Positions 23,989-33,096 are shown, numbered from the stretch's first letter. The stretch is DNA of 40,139 nucleotides from Alphaproteobacteria bacterium (GCA_017307275.1 JAFKFK010000044.1:1-40139), one strand, 5' to 3'. Notes: generated from the sequence alone by a model not told the origin. Numbers and translations are program-made.

Positions 23989-25740
23989 ATGGCTAAAACC
24001 AAGGAGCTAACCCCGGCAAAGCGAAAGAACCTCGCGGAACTGACGCGAGGTTTTCGCTCGATTGTGCTGTTTCTCTTCCTGATATCGGGCCTCATCAACC
24101 TACTCGCGTTGACCGGCTCGCTGTACATGATGCAGATCTACGATCGAGCCCTGACCAGCGGAAGCATCCCGACGCTTCTCGTCCTGTCGGCCCTCGCCAT
24201 CGGCCTCTACATGTTCCAGGGCGGCTTCGACGTCGTCCGTTCGCAGATTCTCGTCCGCGTCGGCGCGCGGCTCGATAAGAAGATCGCGCCGCTGGCCCAT
24301 CGCGTCGCCATCGACATGCCGCGTTTCGGCTTCTCGACGTCGGAGGCGCTGGAACGCGGACGGGACGTCGACACCGTCCGCGGGTTCCTGGGCAGCCAGG
24401 GGCCGGCCGCATTGTTCGATCTGCCATGGATGCCGATCTATCTGGCGTTCATCTACTTCCTTCATCCCCTGCTGGGCGCGCTGACCTTTGCCGGTGCTTT
24501 CGTGCTGACAGTCCTTACGATCGTCAGCGAGATCATGACCAAGCGACTGCATGGCTCGACGCGCAAGGCGGCCGTCGTCCGCAACACCATCGCGGATTCC
24601 AATGCCCGCAACGCCGAAGTCATAAGAGCCATGGGCTTCGCGGGCCGGGCCGTCGACCGGTTCAACGACGCCAATGGCGAGCACCTGGAACTGCAGACCA
24701 AGGCCAACGACATCAGCGGGACGTTTGCGGCCATATCGCGGGTCCTGCGGATGCTGCTGCAGTCGGCTCTTCTGGGGTTGGGCGCCTACCTTACGATCAA
24801 GGGCGAGCTGACGGCCGGTGCGATCATCGCCTGTTCTGTGGCGGCGGCACGCGCATTGGCGCCCGTGGATCTGGCGATCGGCAACTGGAAGGGCTTTGTC
24901 GCGGCGCGGACAGCCTACGAGCGGTTGCGCGAGACGGTGATTGCTTTGGCCTCGGTGGAGCCGCCGATGCAACTGCCCGCTCCGAAGCAGAGCCTCATCG
25001 TGGACAAGATCACCGTTGCCGCACCCGGCACGGGACAAGTCGTTCTGAGCGAGATCAAGTTCGAACTCCTCGCTGGCCAGGCGGTGGGCATCATTGGACC
25101 CAGTGCGGGAGGCAAGACGACGATGGCTCGCGCTCTGACCGGCATTTGGCCGGTCCTGCGCGGCAATGTGCGTCTGGATGGAGCCGATCTCACGCAGTGG
25201 CGCGAAGAGGAGATCGGAAAGCATGTCGGCTATCTGCCCCAGGAAGTGGGTCTGATGGACGCGACGATCGAGGAGAACATCTGCCGCTTCGAGCCCGAGC
25301 CCGATTACAAGAAGGTCATCGCCGCAGCACAGGCGGCCGGCGTTCACGACATGATCGTGAAGATGCCCGAAGGCTATCGGACCCAACTGGGCCCGCAAGG
25401 CCTGGCCTTGTCGGCGGGGCAGAGGCAACGCGTCGCCCTGGCGCGTGCACTGTACGACAATCCCTTTGTGGTCGTCATGGACGAACCCAATTCGAATCTC
25501 GACGGCGAAGGCGAGGAAGCGCTGACGCAGGCAATCCACGGCATCAAGGCTCGAGGCGGCATTGCGATCGTTATTGCACATAGGCCGAGCGCCCTCGTTG
25601 CCGTGGACCTTGTCGCCATCGTGCAGGCGGGCCGTCTGACGGCATTTGGCAAGAAGGAGGAGATCATGACTCCGACTGCTCCGCCCACGGCCAGGCCCGC
25701 GGTGGCAATGCTCCAGACACCAATACGGCGGCCGGCATGA
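23989..25740 (+). CDS. Type I secretion system permease/ATPase (PrtD/LapB-like ABC transporter)
   Basis: This 583-aa inner-membrane half-transporter powers export of RTX proteins. The N-terminal membrane domain (about residues 20-310, with helices near 25-45, 55-75, 145-190 and 245-290) has the SLYMMQIYDRALTSGSIPTLLVL motif typical of the PrtD family. The ATPase domain (about 335-560) has Walker A GPSAGGKTT at 370-378, signature LSAGQRQRVALARALY, and Walker B VVVMDEPNSNLD followed by a switch His (IAHRPS). No C39 peptidase or C39-like domain is present, so it belongs to the branch that handles RTX proteins with C-terminal signals. Its TGA overlaps the next gene's ATG (ATGA at 25737-25740). 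No outer-membrane TolC gene is in the window. Confidence 0.95.
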   Translation: MAKTKELTPAKRKNLAELTRGFRSIVLFLFLISGLINLLALTGSLYMMQIYDRALTSGSIPTLLVLSALAIGLYMFQGGFDVVRSQILVRVGARLDKKIAPLAHRVAIDMPRFGFSTSEALERGRDVDTVRGFLGSQGPAALFDLPWMPIYLAFIYFLHPLLGALTFAGAFVLTVLTIVSEIMTKRLHGSTRKAAVVRNTIADSNARNAEVIRAMGFAGRAVDRFNDANGEHLELQTKANDISGTFAAISRVLRMLLQSALLGLGAYLTIKGELTAGAIIACSVAAARALAPVDLAIGNWKGFVAARTAYERLRETVIALASVEPPMQLPAPKQSLIVDKITVAAPGTGQVVLSEIKFELLAGQAVGIIGPSAGGKTTMARALTGIWPVLRGNVRLDGADLTQWREEEIGKHVGYLPQEVGLMDATIEENICRFEPEPDYKKVIAAAQAAGVHDMIVKMPEGYRTQLGPQGLALSAGQRQRVALARALYDNPFVVVMDEPNSNLDGEGEEALTQAIHGIKARGGIAIVIAHRPSALVAVDLVAIVQAGRLTAFGKKEEIMTPTAPPTARPAVAMLQTPIRRPA

Positions 25741-27851
25741 TCAAAGTCCAGGCCACAAGGGAGGCTCCGCAGGCCACCCAGCCCTCGCGCGAGACGTATG
25801 TTCTCGCCGAGAACACCAAGCCCAGCCTCCTTCCTCATGCCCTCTTCGTCTTCCTGGCGGGAGTGGCGGTTTATCTGAAGAGCTTCATGCCCACCGAGCT
25901 TGCGGCTGCACCGCAGCCCAAGCGGCGGCCGACGGAAGAGGCCGACAAATCGGGTGGCACCGGCGGAGACTCGGAAGAGCTGGGCGCGGGTGCGGTCAAC
26001 GAAGGCAAGGAGCCTGAAAAGGATTCCGAGAACATCGTGCCGCTGACACCCAAGAAGCTGTTGCCGCAGGAGGCGGTCAACAATTTCCTGGCTAACGATT
26101 CGCGTCCGATCGACTTTTCCCGAGGGGGATCCCTTGGACGGCCGGACCAGGGAAGCGCCAGCAACGACAACCAGCGTGGAGGCCCGCCGGCCGTTGCCAA
26201 GGCGCCCCTGGACGAAGTCACCCGTCGCGGCGGCGGTGGTGGTGGCGGGGACGACGAGGGCGAGCGACGGCACGACGACACCCGCAACCCTCCAAGCCGG
26301 AGCAGCTCCGACCCGGTCGCCAATCGCGCACCGAAGATCAACGGTCCTGTCCGATTGCAGGATCTCGTCGGCTGCAATGCGTACTTGATTCCTCTGCTGG
26401 CATTGCTGGCAGGCGCTACGGACGCGGATGGCGACACCTTGAAGCCAGTCCATCTGGAGGCATCGACGGGCACTCTCACGCCCGTGGAGGGCGGGGGCTG
26501 GATGTTCACGCCAGAGCGGGGCTGGCTTGGCGAAGTGACGCTGAAATACCAGATCAGCGATGGCACGACTTCGATCGAGCAGGAAGCCTTCTTCAATGTC
26601 GTGGAGGCGCTGCCGATCATCGGGACCGACGGGGACGACAATCTGCTCGGGACACGGTGCGGCGAGCTGATCGATGGCCGCGGCGGCGATGACAACATCG
26701 ACGCCCGCGAAGGCAACGACGCGATTCTCGCCGGCGACGGCTACGATCATGTCGTCGCCGGTGCCGGCGACGACGTCGTCTACGGCGGCGCTGGCGATGA
26801 CATCGTCCTGGCCGGACCCGGGAACGACGTCGTTTTCGGTGGCGCCGGCAACGATCGTCTCTTCGGCGAGGACGGTGACGACACGATACATGGCGAGCAG
26901 GGCGACGACCGCATTTCCGGTGGCGCCGGCAGCGACGTCCTGATCGGTGGGGACGGCGACGACACGATGCACGGGGACGCTGGCAACGACACTCTCGATG
27001 GTGGCGAGGGGAACGACAAACTTAGTGGTGGCGACGAAGAGGACGTCCTGATCGGCGGGGGCGGAGACGACACGATGCATGGCGACGCCGGCAAGGACAT
27101 TCTCGACGGCGGCGAGGGCGACGACGAGCTACATGGCGGTAGCGAGCAAGACGTTCTGCTGGCAGGGGCCGGAGATGACCAGCTCTTTGGCGACGAGGGC
27201 GACGATCTGCTGTCCGACGGTGCTGGTGCCGACGAGGTTCGAGGCGGCGATGGCGACGATCACATCGTGGCGGCTGCCGACGGCAATGCGGATTCCTTTT
27301 CCGGCGATGCCGGCGAAGATACGCTCGACTACTCATCCGCCTTTCTCGACATCATGGTCGACGTCGGTGCGGGGACGGCCGAAGGGACCGATATCGGGCG
27401 CGACCTGATCGAGGGTTTCGAGAGGATCATCGGTGGCGACGGCGACGATCGCCTCACCGCCAGCAACACGTCGGCGATCATGACCGGAGGGGAAGGCAAC
27501 GACACGTTCGAATTCCAGAGAACGGATGACGATCACCAGCCCGATCTGGTCCGCAAGATCACGGACTTCACGGTCGGAGATCGCATCATCGCTGCCCGCT
27601 ACGAGATTCGCTATCGCGACGGTGAGGACATGGACGACGAGATAGAAGACCTCTTCGACGACATCTATCTCTCGGACAACACGGATCGGCGTCCGATTCG
27701 CTTCCGCTTCGAACAACTCGACGACGAGGAACGCACGTTCGTCGAGGTGCACGACAGAGAAGACTCGGAGGACTTCTACTCGATCGAACTCGATGGCCAC
27801 CACGAACTGCAGTTCACGGTTGCCGTCTCAGCACCAGAGCATGTGTCATGA
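25737..27851 (+). CDS. Membrane-anchored cadherin-like/RTX calcium-binding protein inside the T1SS operon
   Basis: This 704-aa acidic protein has a single hydrophobic segment near residues 31-48, a long charged, Pro/Gly-rich spacer (about 50-195, including a run of Gly near 165), one cadherin-like beta domain (about 198-292: ATDADGDTLKPVHLEASTG and later LKYQISDGT), and a dense RTX array (about 296-535). The C-terminal part is very acidic and ends with SIELDGHHELQFTVAV. That ending resembles the IEGHH end of the giant peroxidase, so it could itself be a T1SS substrate. Its ATG overlaps the ABC gene stop and its stop overlaps the HlyD start, both as ATGA, so translation of the three is coupled. 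Possible roles are a calcium-responsive surface partner or a plug that holds exoprotein. Neither is proven. Confidence 0.85.
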   Translation: MIKVQATREAPQATQPSRETYVLAENTKPSLLPHALFVFLAGVAVYLKSFMPTELAAAPQPKRRPTEEADKSGGTGGDSEELGAGAVNEGKEPEKDSENIVPLTPKKLLPQEAVNNFLANDSRPIDFSRGGSLGRPDQGSASNDNQRGGPPAVAKAPLDEVTRRGGGGGGGDDEGERRHDDTRNPPSRSSSDPVANRAPKINGPVRLQDLVGCNAYLIPLLALLAGATDADGDTLKPVHLEASTGTLTPVEGGGWMFTPERGWLGEVTLKYQISDGTTSIEQEAFFNVVEALPIIGTDGDDNLLGTRCGELIDGRGGDDNIDAREGNDAILAGDGYDHVVAGAGDDVVYGGAGDDIVLAGPGNDVVFGGAGNDRLFGEDGDDTIHGEQGDDRISGGAGSDVLIGGDGDDTMHGDAGNDTLDGGEGNDKLSGGDEEDVLIGGGGDDTMHGDAGKDILDGGEGDDELHGGSEQDVLLAGAGDDQLFGDEGDDLLSDGAGADEVRGGDGDDHIVAAADGNADSFSGDAGEDTLDYSSAFLDIMVDVGAGTAEGTDIGRDLIEGFERIIGGDGDDRLTASNTSAIMTGGEGNDTFEFQRTDDDHQPDLVRKITDFTVGDRIIAARYEIRYRDGEDMDDEIEDLFDDIYLSDNTDRRPIRFRFEQLDDEERTFVEVHDREDSEDFYSIELDGHHELQFTVAVSAPEHVS
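26934..27149 (+). repeat. 108-bp tandem duplication within the RTX array
   Basis: Two adjacent 108-bp units (26934-27041 and 27042-27149) encode 36-residue blocks of four nonapeptides with nearly identical order (DVLIGG, DDTMHGDAG, LDGGEG, then GG). A third, more divergent unit starts at 27150. The pattern points to recent array expansion by whole-block duplication. Confidence 0.75.
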
Positions 27852-29167
27852 AAGCTACCCAGAAACACGAAACCTCAGAAGCCGGCGCCTCGTTTCCGAT
27901 CTGGTCACGGGTCGCCTTCGGTTTTGCCCTTGCTGCCACGCTTGTCCTGGGATGTGGCGGATGGGCCGCCGTGGCCCGCCTCGAGGGCGCCGTGGTCACG
28001 ACAGGCACCGTGAAGGTCGATCAGAACCTCAAGGAAGTGCAGCACAGGGACGGCGGGATCGTTAAAGCCCTGGCCGTGCGGCAGGGCGATCTTGTCGAGG
28101 AAGGCCAGATCCTGGCGACACTCGACGACGTCCAGATCAAGGCCGAACTGCTGATCGTCAAGTCGCAGCTGGCCGAATCACTTGGACGGCGGGCGCGTCT
28201 GATTGCCGAGCGTGACAATCTCGCGTCGATCGCATTCCCGGAGGAGATCAACACCCTGTCGAGCGCCGCCGATCTCATCGTCCATGGCGAGACCCGCCTG
28301 TTCACCGGCAACAAGGTCGGCCGCGACAGCCAAAAGGAGCAGCTCGAACTCAGCATCAGCCAGACTGGTGAAGAGATCAACGGCATGGAGGCCCGGCTCA
28401 CGGCCAAGGTCGAGGAAATCAAGCTTGTGAAGGCCGAACGGGAGAAGCTCCTCGAATTGTTCGAGAAGAAGCTCGTTGACTACACGCGCCTGTATTCGGC
28501 CCACAAGGACTGGGCCAGGATTCCAGGAGAGAAGGGTGAAATCGAAGCGGGCATTGCCCGTGCCAAGGTGCGCGCCAGCGAGATCCGGGTTCAGATCATC
28601 GCCATCGACCAGAACGCCACAACCGAGGCGCAACGCGAGCTCCGCACTGTCGACGCCAGGATCGGCGAGCTGAGCGAGCGCATGCTGGCGGTCGAGGATC
28701 GCCTTATTCGCACGGCGATCCGGGCGCCCATCGCCGGCTACGTCAACGAGCTGTTCATTCACACGATTGGCGGCGTCATAACGCCGGCAGCGAAGATCGC
28801 GACGATCGTTCCCAAGAATGCGGAACTACTGTTCGAGATCAGAATTACACCTGCGGACATCGACCAGGTGAGAGAGGGGCAGCAAGCGCGCCTCCGGTTG
28901 ACAGCGTTCAACCGCAATACGACGCCGGAAATGAAGGGAAGAGTGTCGATGGTTTCGCCGGCGTCTGCACGCGATCCGTCGACCGGTCAGGAATACTACG
29001 TCGCCAATGTACAGCTTGCCGAGGAAGCCGTGGCCCAACTCAATGGAATGAGATTGGTGCCCGGCATGCCGGCCGAGGTGTTTGTTTCGACCGATGAGCG
29101 GACGGCCGCCTCCTACCTCGTCAAGCCATTCACCGACCAGATGAGCAGAGCGTTTCGCGAGCGGTGA
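27848..29167 (+). CDS. HlyD-family type I secretion periplasmic adaptor (membrane fusion protein)
   Basis: This 439-aa protein links the inner-membrane ABC transporter to an outer-membrane TolC-like channel. It has a short cytosolic N-terminus, one transmembrane helix (about residues 19-43), a lipoyl half-motif (VQHRDGGIVKALAVRQGDLVEEGQILATLDD, about 64-95), long coiled-coil hairpins (about 100-290), the second lipoyl half (IRAPIAGYVNELFIHTIGGVI), and a beta-barrel domain to about 420. This matches PrtE/HlyD adaptors in order and length. It starts at ATG 27848, overlapping the RTX gene stop (ATGA). It is the last gene of the secretion operon, followed by a perfect palindrome at 29184-29203. 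Confidence 0.95.
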   Translation: MKATQKHETSEAGASFPIWSRVAFGFALAATLVLGCGGWAAVARLEGAVVTTGTVKVDQNLKEVQHRDGGIVKALAVRQGDLVEEGQILATLDDVQIKAELLIVKSQLAESLGRRARLIAERDNLASIAFPEEINTLSSAADLIVHGETRLFTGNKVGRDSQKEQLELSISQTGEEINGMEARLTAKVEEIKLVKAEREKLLELFEKKLVDYTRLYSAHKDWARIPGEKGEIEAGIARAKVRASEIRVQIIAIDQNATTEAQRELRTVDARIGELSERMLAVEDRLIRTAIRAPIAGYVNELFIHTIGGVITPAAKIATIVPKNAELLFEIRITPADIDQVREGQQARLRLTAFNRNTTPEMKGRVSMVSPASARDPSTGQEYYVANVQLAEEAVAQLNGMRLVPGMPAEVFVSTDERTAASYLVKPFTDQMSRAFRER

Positions 29168-29183
29168 TGACGCGAAGACGCTG

Positions 29184-29203
29184 GCCCCGCTTGCAAGCGG
29201 GGC
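29184..29203. terminator. Palindromic hairpin after the T1SS operon
   Basis: GCCCCGCTT-GC-AAGCGGGGC is a perfect 20-bp palindrome 17 bp past the HlyD stop. It has no T-run, but its placement at the end of the operon fits a terminator or mRNA 3' end. Confidence 0.6.
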
Positions 29204-29333
29204 GGTGAAAGACTTCATGCACCAAAAGGCCCATGACTGGCTGGACTCCGCCAGTCGCCGCTGGAAGGCCCGCGCGCAGGTCTGAGACCGATGTGCAGCG
29301 GCGCGTCCTGATGTTCAGCGTAGATACTCGCTG

Positions 29334-29573
29334 CTAGCTCAGTGTACGCGGAGGTGTCTCGTCGGCGCACGGGACCTCGGTCGGCAAGGGATGGCGAGAG
29401 TATTCCATCTCTCCAATAGAGCGTTCGAGGTCCTTGTAAATCCGCTGGATCAGCTCGCCATCGGAGATGGGAGGCGGCGTGTTCGGGCTTTTGCGGAGGG
29501 CAGCAAACTTTGTCGTCATGAGGCGGGAGAGCCCCTCTTTTGTGTGCAACGAGTGATTCGCAGAACTGGTCAT
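29334..29573 (-). CDS. Small hypothetical protein, 79 aa
   Basis: This 79-aa product has a Lys/Arg-rich N-terminal half (TKEGLSRLMTTKFAALRK), then a short amphipathic helix (DGELIQRIYKDLERSIGEME) and a Pro-rich tail. The start at ATG 29573 is supported by GGGAGGG upstream (on the minus strand, about 10 nt away). The longer frame from 29729 lacks such a site. No family is recognised. It is transcribed toward the T1SS operon from the long intergenic region on its right. No signal peptide or membrane helix is evident. Confidence 0.5.
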   Translation of the reverse strand: MTSSANHSLHTKEGLSRLMTTKFAALRKSPNTPPPISDGELIQRIYKDLERSIGEMEYSRHPLPTEVPCADETPPRTLS

Positions 29574-30118
29574 GATAGGTGTCCCTCCCTTATCTTTTTT
29601 TGCAACGTGGACGCGCTGTCTTGTTTGACCTAGGCAGAACTTAGGTGGTCGGAAGTGGGCGCGCTCCGGGTTTTGATGGACCAGCTGTGACCATTCGGTG
29701 GTAGCGGTGCCATATTGTTCTCGCTTCACGAGTTGAACGGCAGTTGTACTTTGGTCTGATGGAAACAGTGGCGTTCAGGTATGTGATGCGTCGTGCTGAC
29801 TGGAGGCGAGTGGTGCCTCGATCCCTCTGTTTCCAGGTCCTTTTGGCGGCTTCTTCCGGTCGGGCCACTTCGAAGAGCCGGCATGATCCCAAGGTAAGGG
29901 CGGTGCTTGCCGCCTAGGGCGTCGAGATAGAGGAAGGCGCCTGCGGAACAGACTCACCCCTGTCTCGGCAACGAACTGCGCTCGCAGGAAGCGGTCATGA
30001 GGCAATCGTCCCCTGCCAGCCAATGGCATCGTACAGCCCGCACAAAAGGCGCTGCGACGGTTGCAGTCTGTCCGTTCCCCGCGGCACCATATGAGGAACT
30101 GCAGCGGGGGAGCGAGCA
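29574..30118. other. Long intergenic region with one GTACTTTGGTC box
   Basis: About 545 bp separate the small minus-strand gene from the TPR gene. There is no convincing ORF. At 29747-29756 the sequence TACTTTGGTC differs from the MFS-promoter core GACTTTGGTC at one base, and TGA follows it instead of GAA. No associated -35/-10 pair is clear. The TPR gene has a GGGGGAG ribosome-binding site at its right end. Confidence 0.4.
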
Positions 30119-31771
30119 ATGGACGACTATTACGATCTCGGCACCTACGGGCGCGCTATCACGACCTCCTCGCCTCAGGCGCAGCTCTGGTTCGACCGCG
30201 GCCTCAACTGGGTCTACGGGTTCAACCACGCCGAGGCGATCGCGTGCTTTGCCAAGGCACTGGAAAATGATCCGGACTGCGCCATGGCGCATTGGGGCGT
30301 CTCCTATGCCTCCGGCCCGAACTACAACCTGCCATGGATCCTCTACGATCCGGCGGGCAAGGCACAGGCCTTGCGCGAGTCCTACGACGCCATGCAGCGT
30401 GCGCTTGCTGCGGCGGTGAACGCGACGCCGGTCGAGCAGGCGCTGATCCGCGCACTCCAGGCGCGCTACCCGCAGCGCGACGCGATCGAGGATCAGGCGC
30501 CCTGGGACAAGGCCTTCACGGTCGAGATGCGCAAGTTGTTCCGAGCCTGGCCCGACGATCTCGAAGTTCGCTCGGTCTTTGCCGAGGCGATCATGAACGA
30601 GATGCCCTGGCAGATGTGGGATCTCCGGACCGGCCGCGCCACGGAGGGCGCCGGGACGGACGAGGCGGTCGAGGTGCTGGAGAGTGCATTGCGTGACCTG
30701 CCGGCGAGCTGGGACCATCCCGGCCTGCTGCACCTCTATATTCACCTGATGGAGATGTCGCCGTTCCCGCAGCGTGCGCTGCGTGCCGCGGACCGTCTGC
30801 GCGACCTGGTGCCGGACTCCGGTCACCTGATCCACATGCCGACCCATATCGACGTGCTGTGCGGCAACTATCGCGACGTCGTCGTTTATAATCAGAAGGC
30901 CGTGGTGGCCGACGCGAAGTTCCTCGCGCGCGAGGGCGCGATGAACTTCTACACGCTCTACCGCTGCCACGATCATCACTTCGTGGTCTACGGTGCAATG
31001 TTCCTCGGCCAGTACACGCCGGCGCTCAAGGCTGCGCAGGAACTGATCGACACCATGCCCGAGGAGGTGCTGCACATGCCCTCTCCGCCGATGGCCGATT
31101 TTGTCGAGAGCTATCTCTCGGTGAAGCAGCACGTGCTGGTGCGTTTCGGCAAATGGCGTGAGATCATTGCCCAGGAGCTGCCGAAGGATCCGGAGCTCTA
31201 CTGCTCGACCACGGCCATGATGCTCTACGCCAAGGGGGTGGCGCATTCGGTTCTCGGTGAGATCGAGGCGGCCGAGCGTGCGCGCGCTTCCTTCCGCGCC
31301 GCCCGGGCGCGCGTGCCGGAGTCGCGGCGGCTGAACAACAATACGATGATCGACCTGCTGGCGATTGCGGACGAGATGCTATCCGGCGAGCTCGAATACC
31401 GCCGCGGCAACTTCGACCTGGCCTTCGCCCACCTGCGCCGCGCCGTCGTGCTCGACGTTTCACTGCCCTACGACGAGCCGTGGGGCTGGATGCAGCCGAC
31501 GCGCCACGCGCTCGGCGCGCTGCTGCTGGAGCAAGGCCATCTTGCCGAAGCGGAGGCGGTCTACCGCGCCGATCTCGGTTTTGACGGCAAGACCAACCGC
31601 GCCTGCTGGCATCCCGAGAATGTCTGGAGCCTCCACGGGCTGCACGAATGTCTGAGCCGACGTGGCGAGACTGTCGAGGCGCCGCTCATCAAGTCCCGCC
31701 TCGACCTGGCGCTCGCCCGTGCCGAAGTGCCTGTGCGCGCTTCTTGCCTCTGCAGGAGAGAGGCCGCGTAG
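30119..31771 (+). CDS. TPR-repeat protein with conserved His motifs, function unknown
   Basis: This 550-aa, apparently cytoplasmic protein is built of helical tetratricopeptide-like repeats. The first is LWFDRGLNWVYGFNHAEAIACFAKALENDPDCAMAHWGVSYA-like near residues 22-64; others lie near 200-260, 295-320 and 425-500. Two His-rich segments, HPGLLHLYIHLMEMSP (about 200-215) and GHLIHMPTHIDVLCGNY (about 236-252), match a widespread but uncharacterised TPR family. Such clustered His are unusual for a pure scaffold and may bind a metal. A third cluster, CHDHH, lies near 282. The C-terminal tail has CLCRR. GGGGGAG precedes the ATG. The gene is followed on the same strand, after about 170 bp, by a TctC-type binding protein. 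Confidence 0.85.
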   Translation: MDDYYDLGTYGRAITTSSPQAQLWFDRGLNWVYGFNHAEAIACFAKALENDPDCAMAHWGVSYASGPNYNLPWILYDPAGKAQALRESYDAMQRALAAAVNATPVEQALIRALQARYPQRDAIEDQAPWDKAFTVEMRKLFRAWPDDLEVRSVFAEAIMNEMPWQMWDLRTGRATEGAGTDEAVEVLESALRDLPASWDHPGLLHLYIHLMEMSPFPQRALRAADRLRDLVPDSGHLIHMPTHIDVLCGNYRDVVVYNQKAVVADAKFLAREGAMNFYTLYRCHDHHFVVYGAMFLGQYTPALKAAQELIDTMPEEVLHMPSPPMADFVESYLSVKQHVLVRFGKWREIIAQELPKDPELYCSTTAMMLYAKGVAHSVLGEIEAAERARASFRAARARVPESRRLNNNTMIDLLAIADEMLSGELEYRRGNFDLAFAHLRRAVVLDVSLPYDEPWGWMQPTRHALGALLLEQGHLAEAEAVYRADLGFDGKTNRACWHPENVWSLHGLHECLSRRGETVEAPLIKSRLDLALARAEVPVRASCLCRREAA

Positions 31772-31942
31772 GCCCGGCGGCGGCCGCACCGTGCGTGGAT
31801 CACCTGCCGAAACAGGCGGAGGCTGAAGTTTCGCAATCGCCCACCTGCGCGCCGCTGTCGCTTGCTGGCATCACACCTCCTGAACTAGGGTCCGCCCGAT
31901 TTTGAGGCCTCGGGTGGTCTCGTGGGTAATTGGGAGACGATA

Positions 31943-32926
31943 TTGAATCCGACGCGGCGCCGCATCATCGCGGCTGGCGCGGGCGTCCTTGCGACACCCG
32001 CCTTGTTCACCACTTCATCGGCGCAGGGCACCTTCCCGTCGAAGCAGATCCGCATCGTCGTGCCATACCCGGCCGGCGGTCAGACCGACGGCATTGCGCG
32101 CTCCTTTGGCGACTACCTGTCGCGCAAGCTCGGCCAGACGGTCATCGTCGATAACAAGGGCGGCGCCAGCGGCACCATTGGTGCTGCGGAGGTCAAGCGC
32201 GCGGCGCCCGACGGCCACACGATCCTCTGCACCATCTCCTCCTCGCTGATCCAGAATCGCGTGACGATCAAGGACCTGCCCTACGATCCGGAGAAGGACT
32301 TCACCTATCTGACGATGACGACCAGCCTCGGCGGGCCAGTGATCGCGGCCGAGAAGACCGGCGCGACCAACCTCAAGCAGTTCGTCGAGTATGCAAAGAA
32401 GGTCGACAAGCTGAACTGGGGCTCCTATGGCCCCGGCTCGACCCCGCATGTGCTGATCGAGACCATGGCCAAGCAGTACGGGCTGAAGTTCGAGGTGGTG
32501 CAGTATCGCGGTGAGGCGGCGATGTGGGCCGACGTGGCCTCCCAGGCGCTCGATGGTGCGTCGGGCAGCCCCGCCGCGGCGGCGCCGGTGATTACGTCCG
32601 GGAAGGGCAAGATGATCGCCGTCGTGGGCGACCGCCTGCCGGCCTATCCGGACGTGCCGACGATGACGGAGCAGGGCGCGGTCGGCAGCTCCTACGAGAC
32701 GAGGGCGTTCGCTGCTTTCGCCGTCCCCTCGGCGACGCCGAAGGACATCGTCAAGAAGCTCTCCGATACGCTGATCGAAGCCGGCACCGACGAGAAGGTG
32801 AAGCAGCTTCTCGCCAACTACATGATCATCGGCCCCCTCAGCTTCGAGGCCACCAACGCCCGCTTCAAGCGCGACACGGAGATCATGCTGGCGGTGCTGA
32901 AGGAAATCGGCCTCAAGCCGGAATAG
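31943..32926 (+). CDS. Tripartite tricarboxylate transporter substrate-binding protein (TctC/Bug family)
   Basis: This 327-aa periplasmic binding protein is of the Bug family. Its hallmarks are the FPSKQIRIVVPYPAGGQTDGIAR stretch after the signal, then VIVDNKGGASGTIGAAEVKRAAPDGHTIL, and WGSYGPGSTPHVLIETMAKQYGLKFEVVQYRGEA. These residues normally hold a carboxylate through two loops. The N-terminus carries NPTRRRIIAAGAGVLATPALF and an SSAQG-like cleavage region, consistent with Tat or Sec export. The start is taken at TTG 31943, which has GGGAG 6 bases upstream; GTG 31922 is the alternative and adds 7 residues. No TctA/TctB membrane genes are nearby, as is common for the many orphan Bug proteins of soil proteobacteria. 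The ligand is not predictable. Confidence 0.92.
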   Translation: MNPTRRRIIAAGAGVLATPALFTTSSAQGTFPSKQIRIVVPYPAGGQTDGIARSFGDYLSRKLGQTVIVDNKGGASGTIGAAEVKRAAPDGHTILCTISSSLIQNRVTIKDLPYDPEKDFTYLTMTTSLGGPVIAAEKTGATNLKQFVEYAKKVDKLNWGSYGPGSTPHVLIETMAKQYGLKFEVVQYRGEAAMWADVASQALDGASGSPAAAAPVITSGKGKMIAVVGDRLPAYPDVPTMTEQGAVGSSYETRAFAAFAVPSATPKDIVKKLSDTLIEAGTDEKVKQLLANYMIIGPLSFEATNARFKRDTEIMLAVLKEIGLKPE

Positions 32927-33096
32927 CCGGAGGCTATTCGCTCGAAACACGGTTCCCGGGGCGGCAAACAGCGCCCTGGGAAGTTGTGCAGACCGAACAG
33001 GGCAGTTCAGAACCGCCAGCGGGGAAACTCGACCCGCAGATCAAGCGAGCCGCACGGTTCGCTTGCTAAGACTTCTTCTGTCCGCACATAGCCTGC

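Noticed and set aside
29217..29285. 22-residue ORF after the T1SS operon (begins MHQKAHDWLDSA)
   Set aside because: It follows the terminator palindrome and has only a weak ribosome-binding site. It is too short to support without conservation data.
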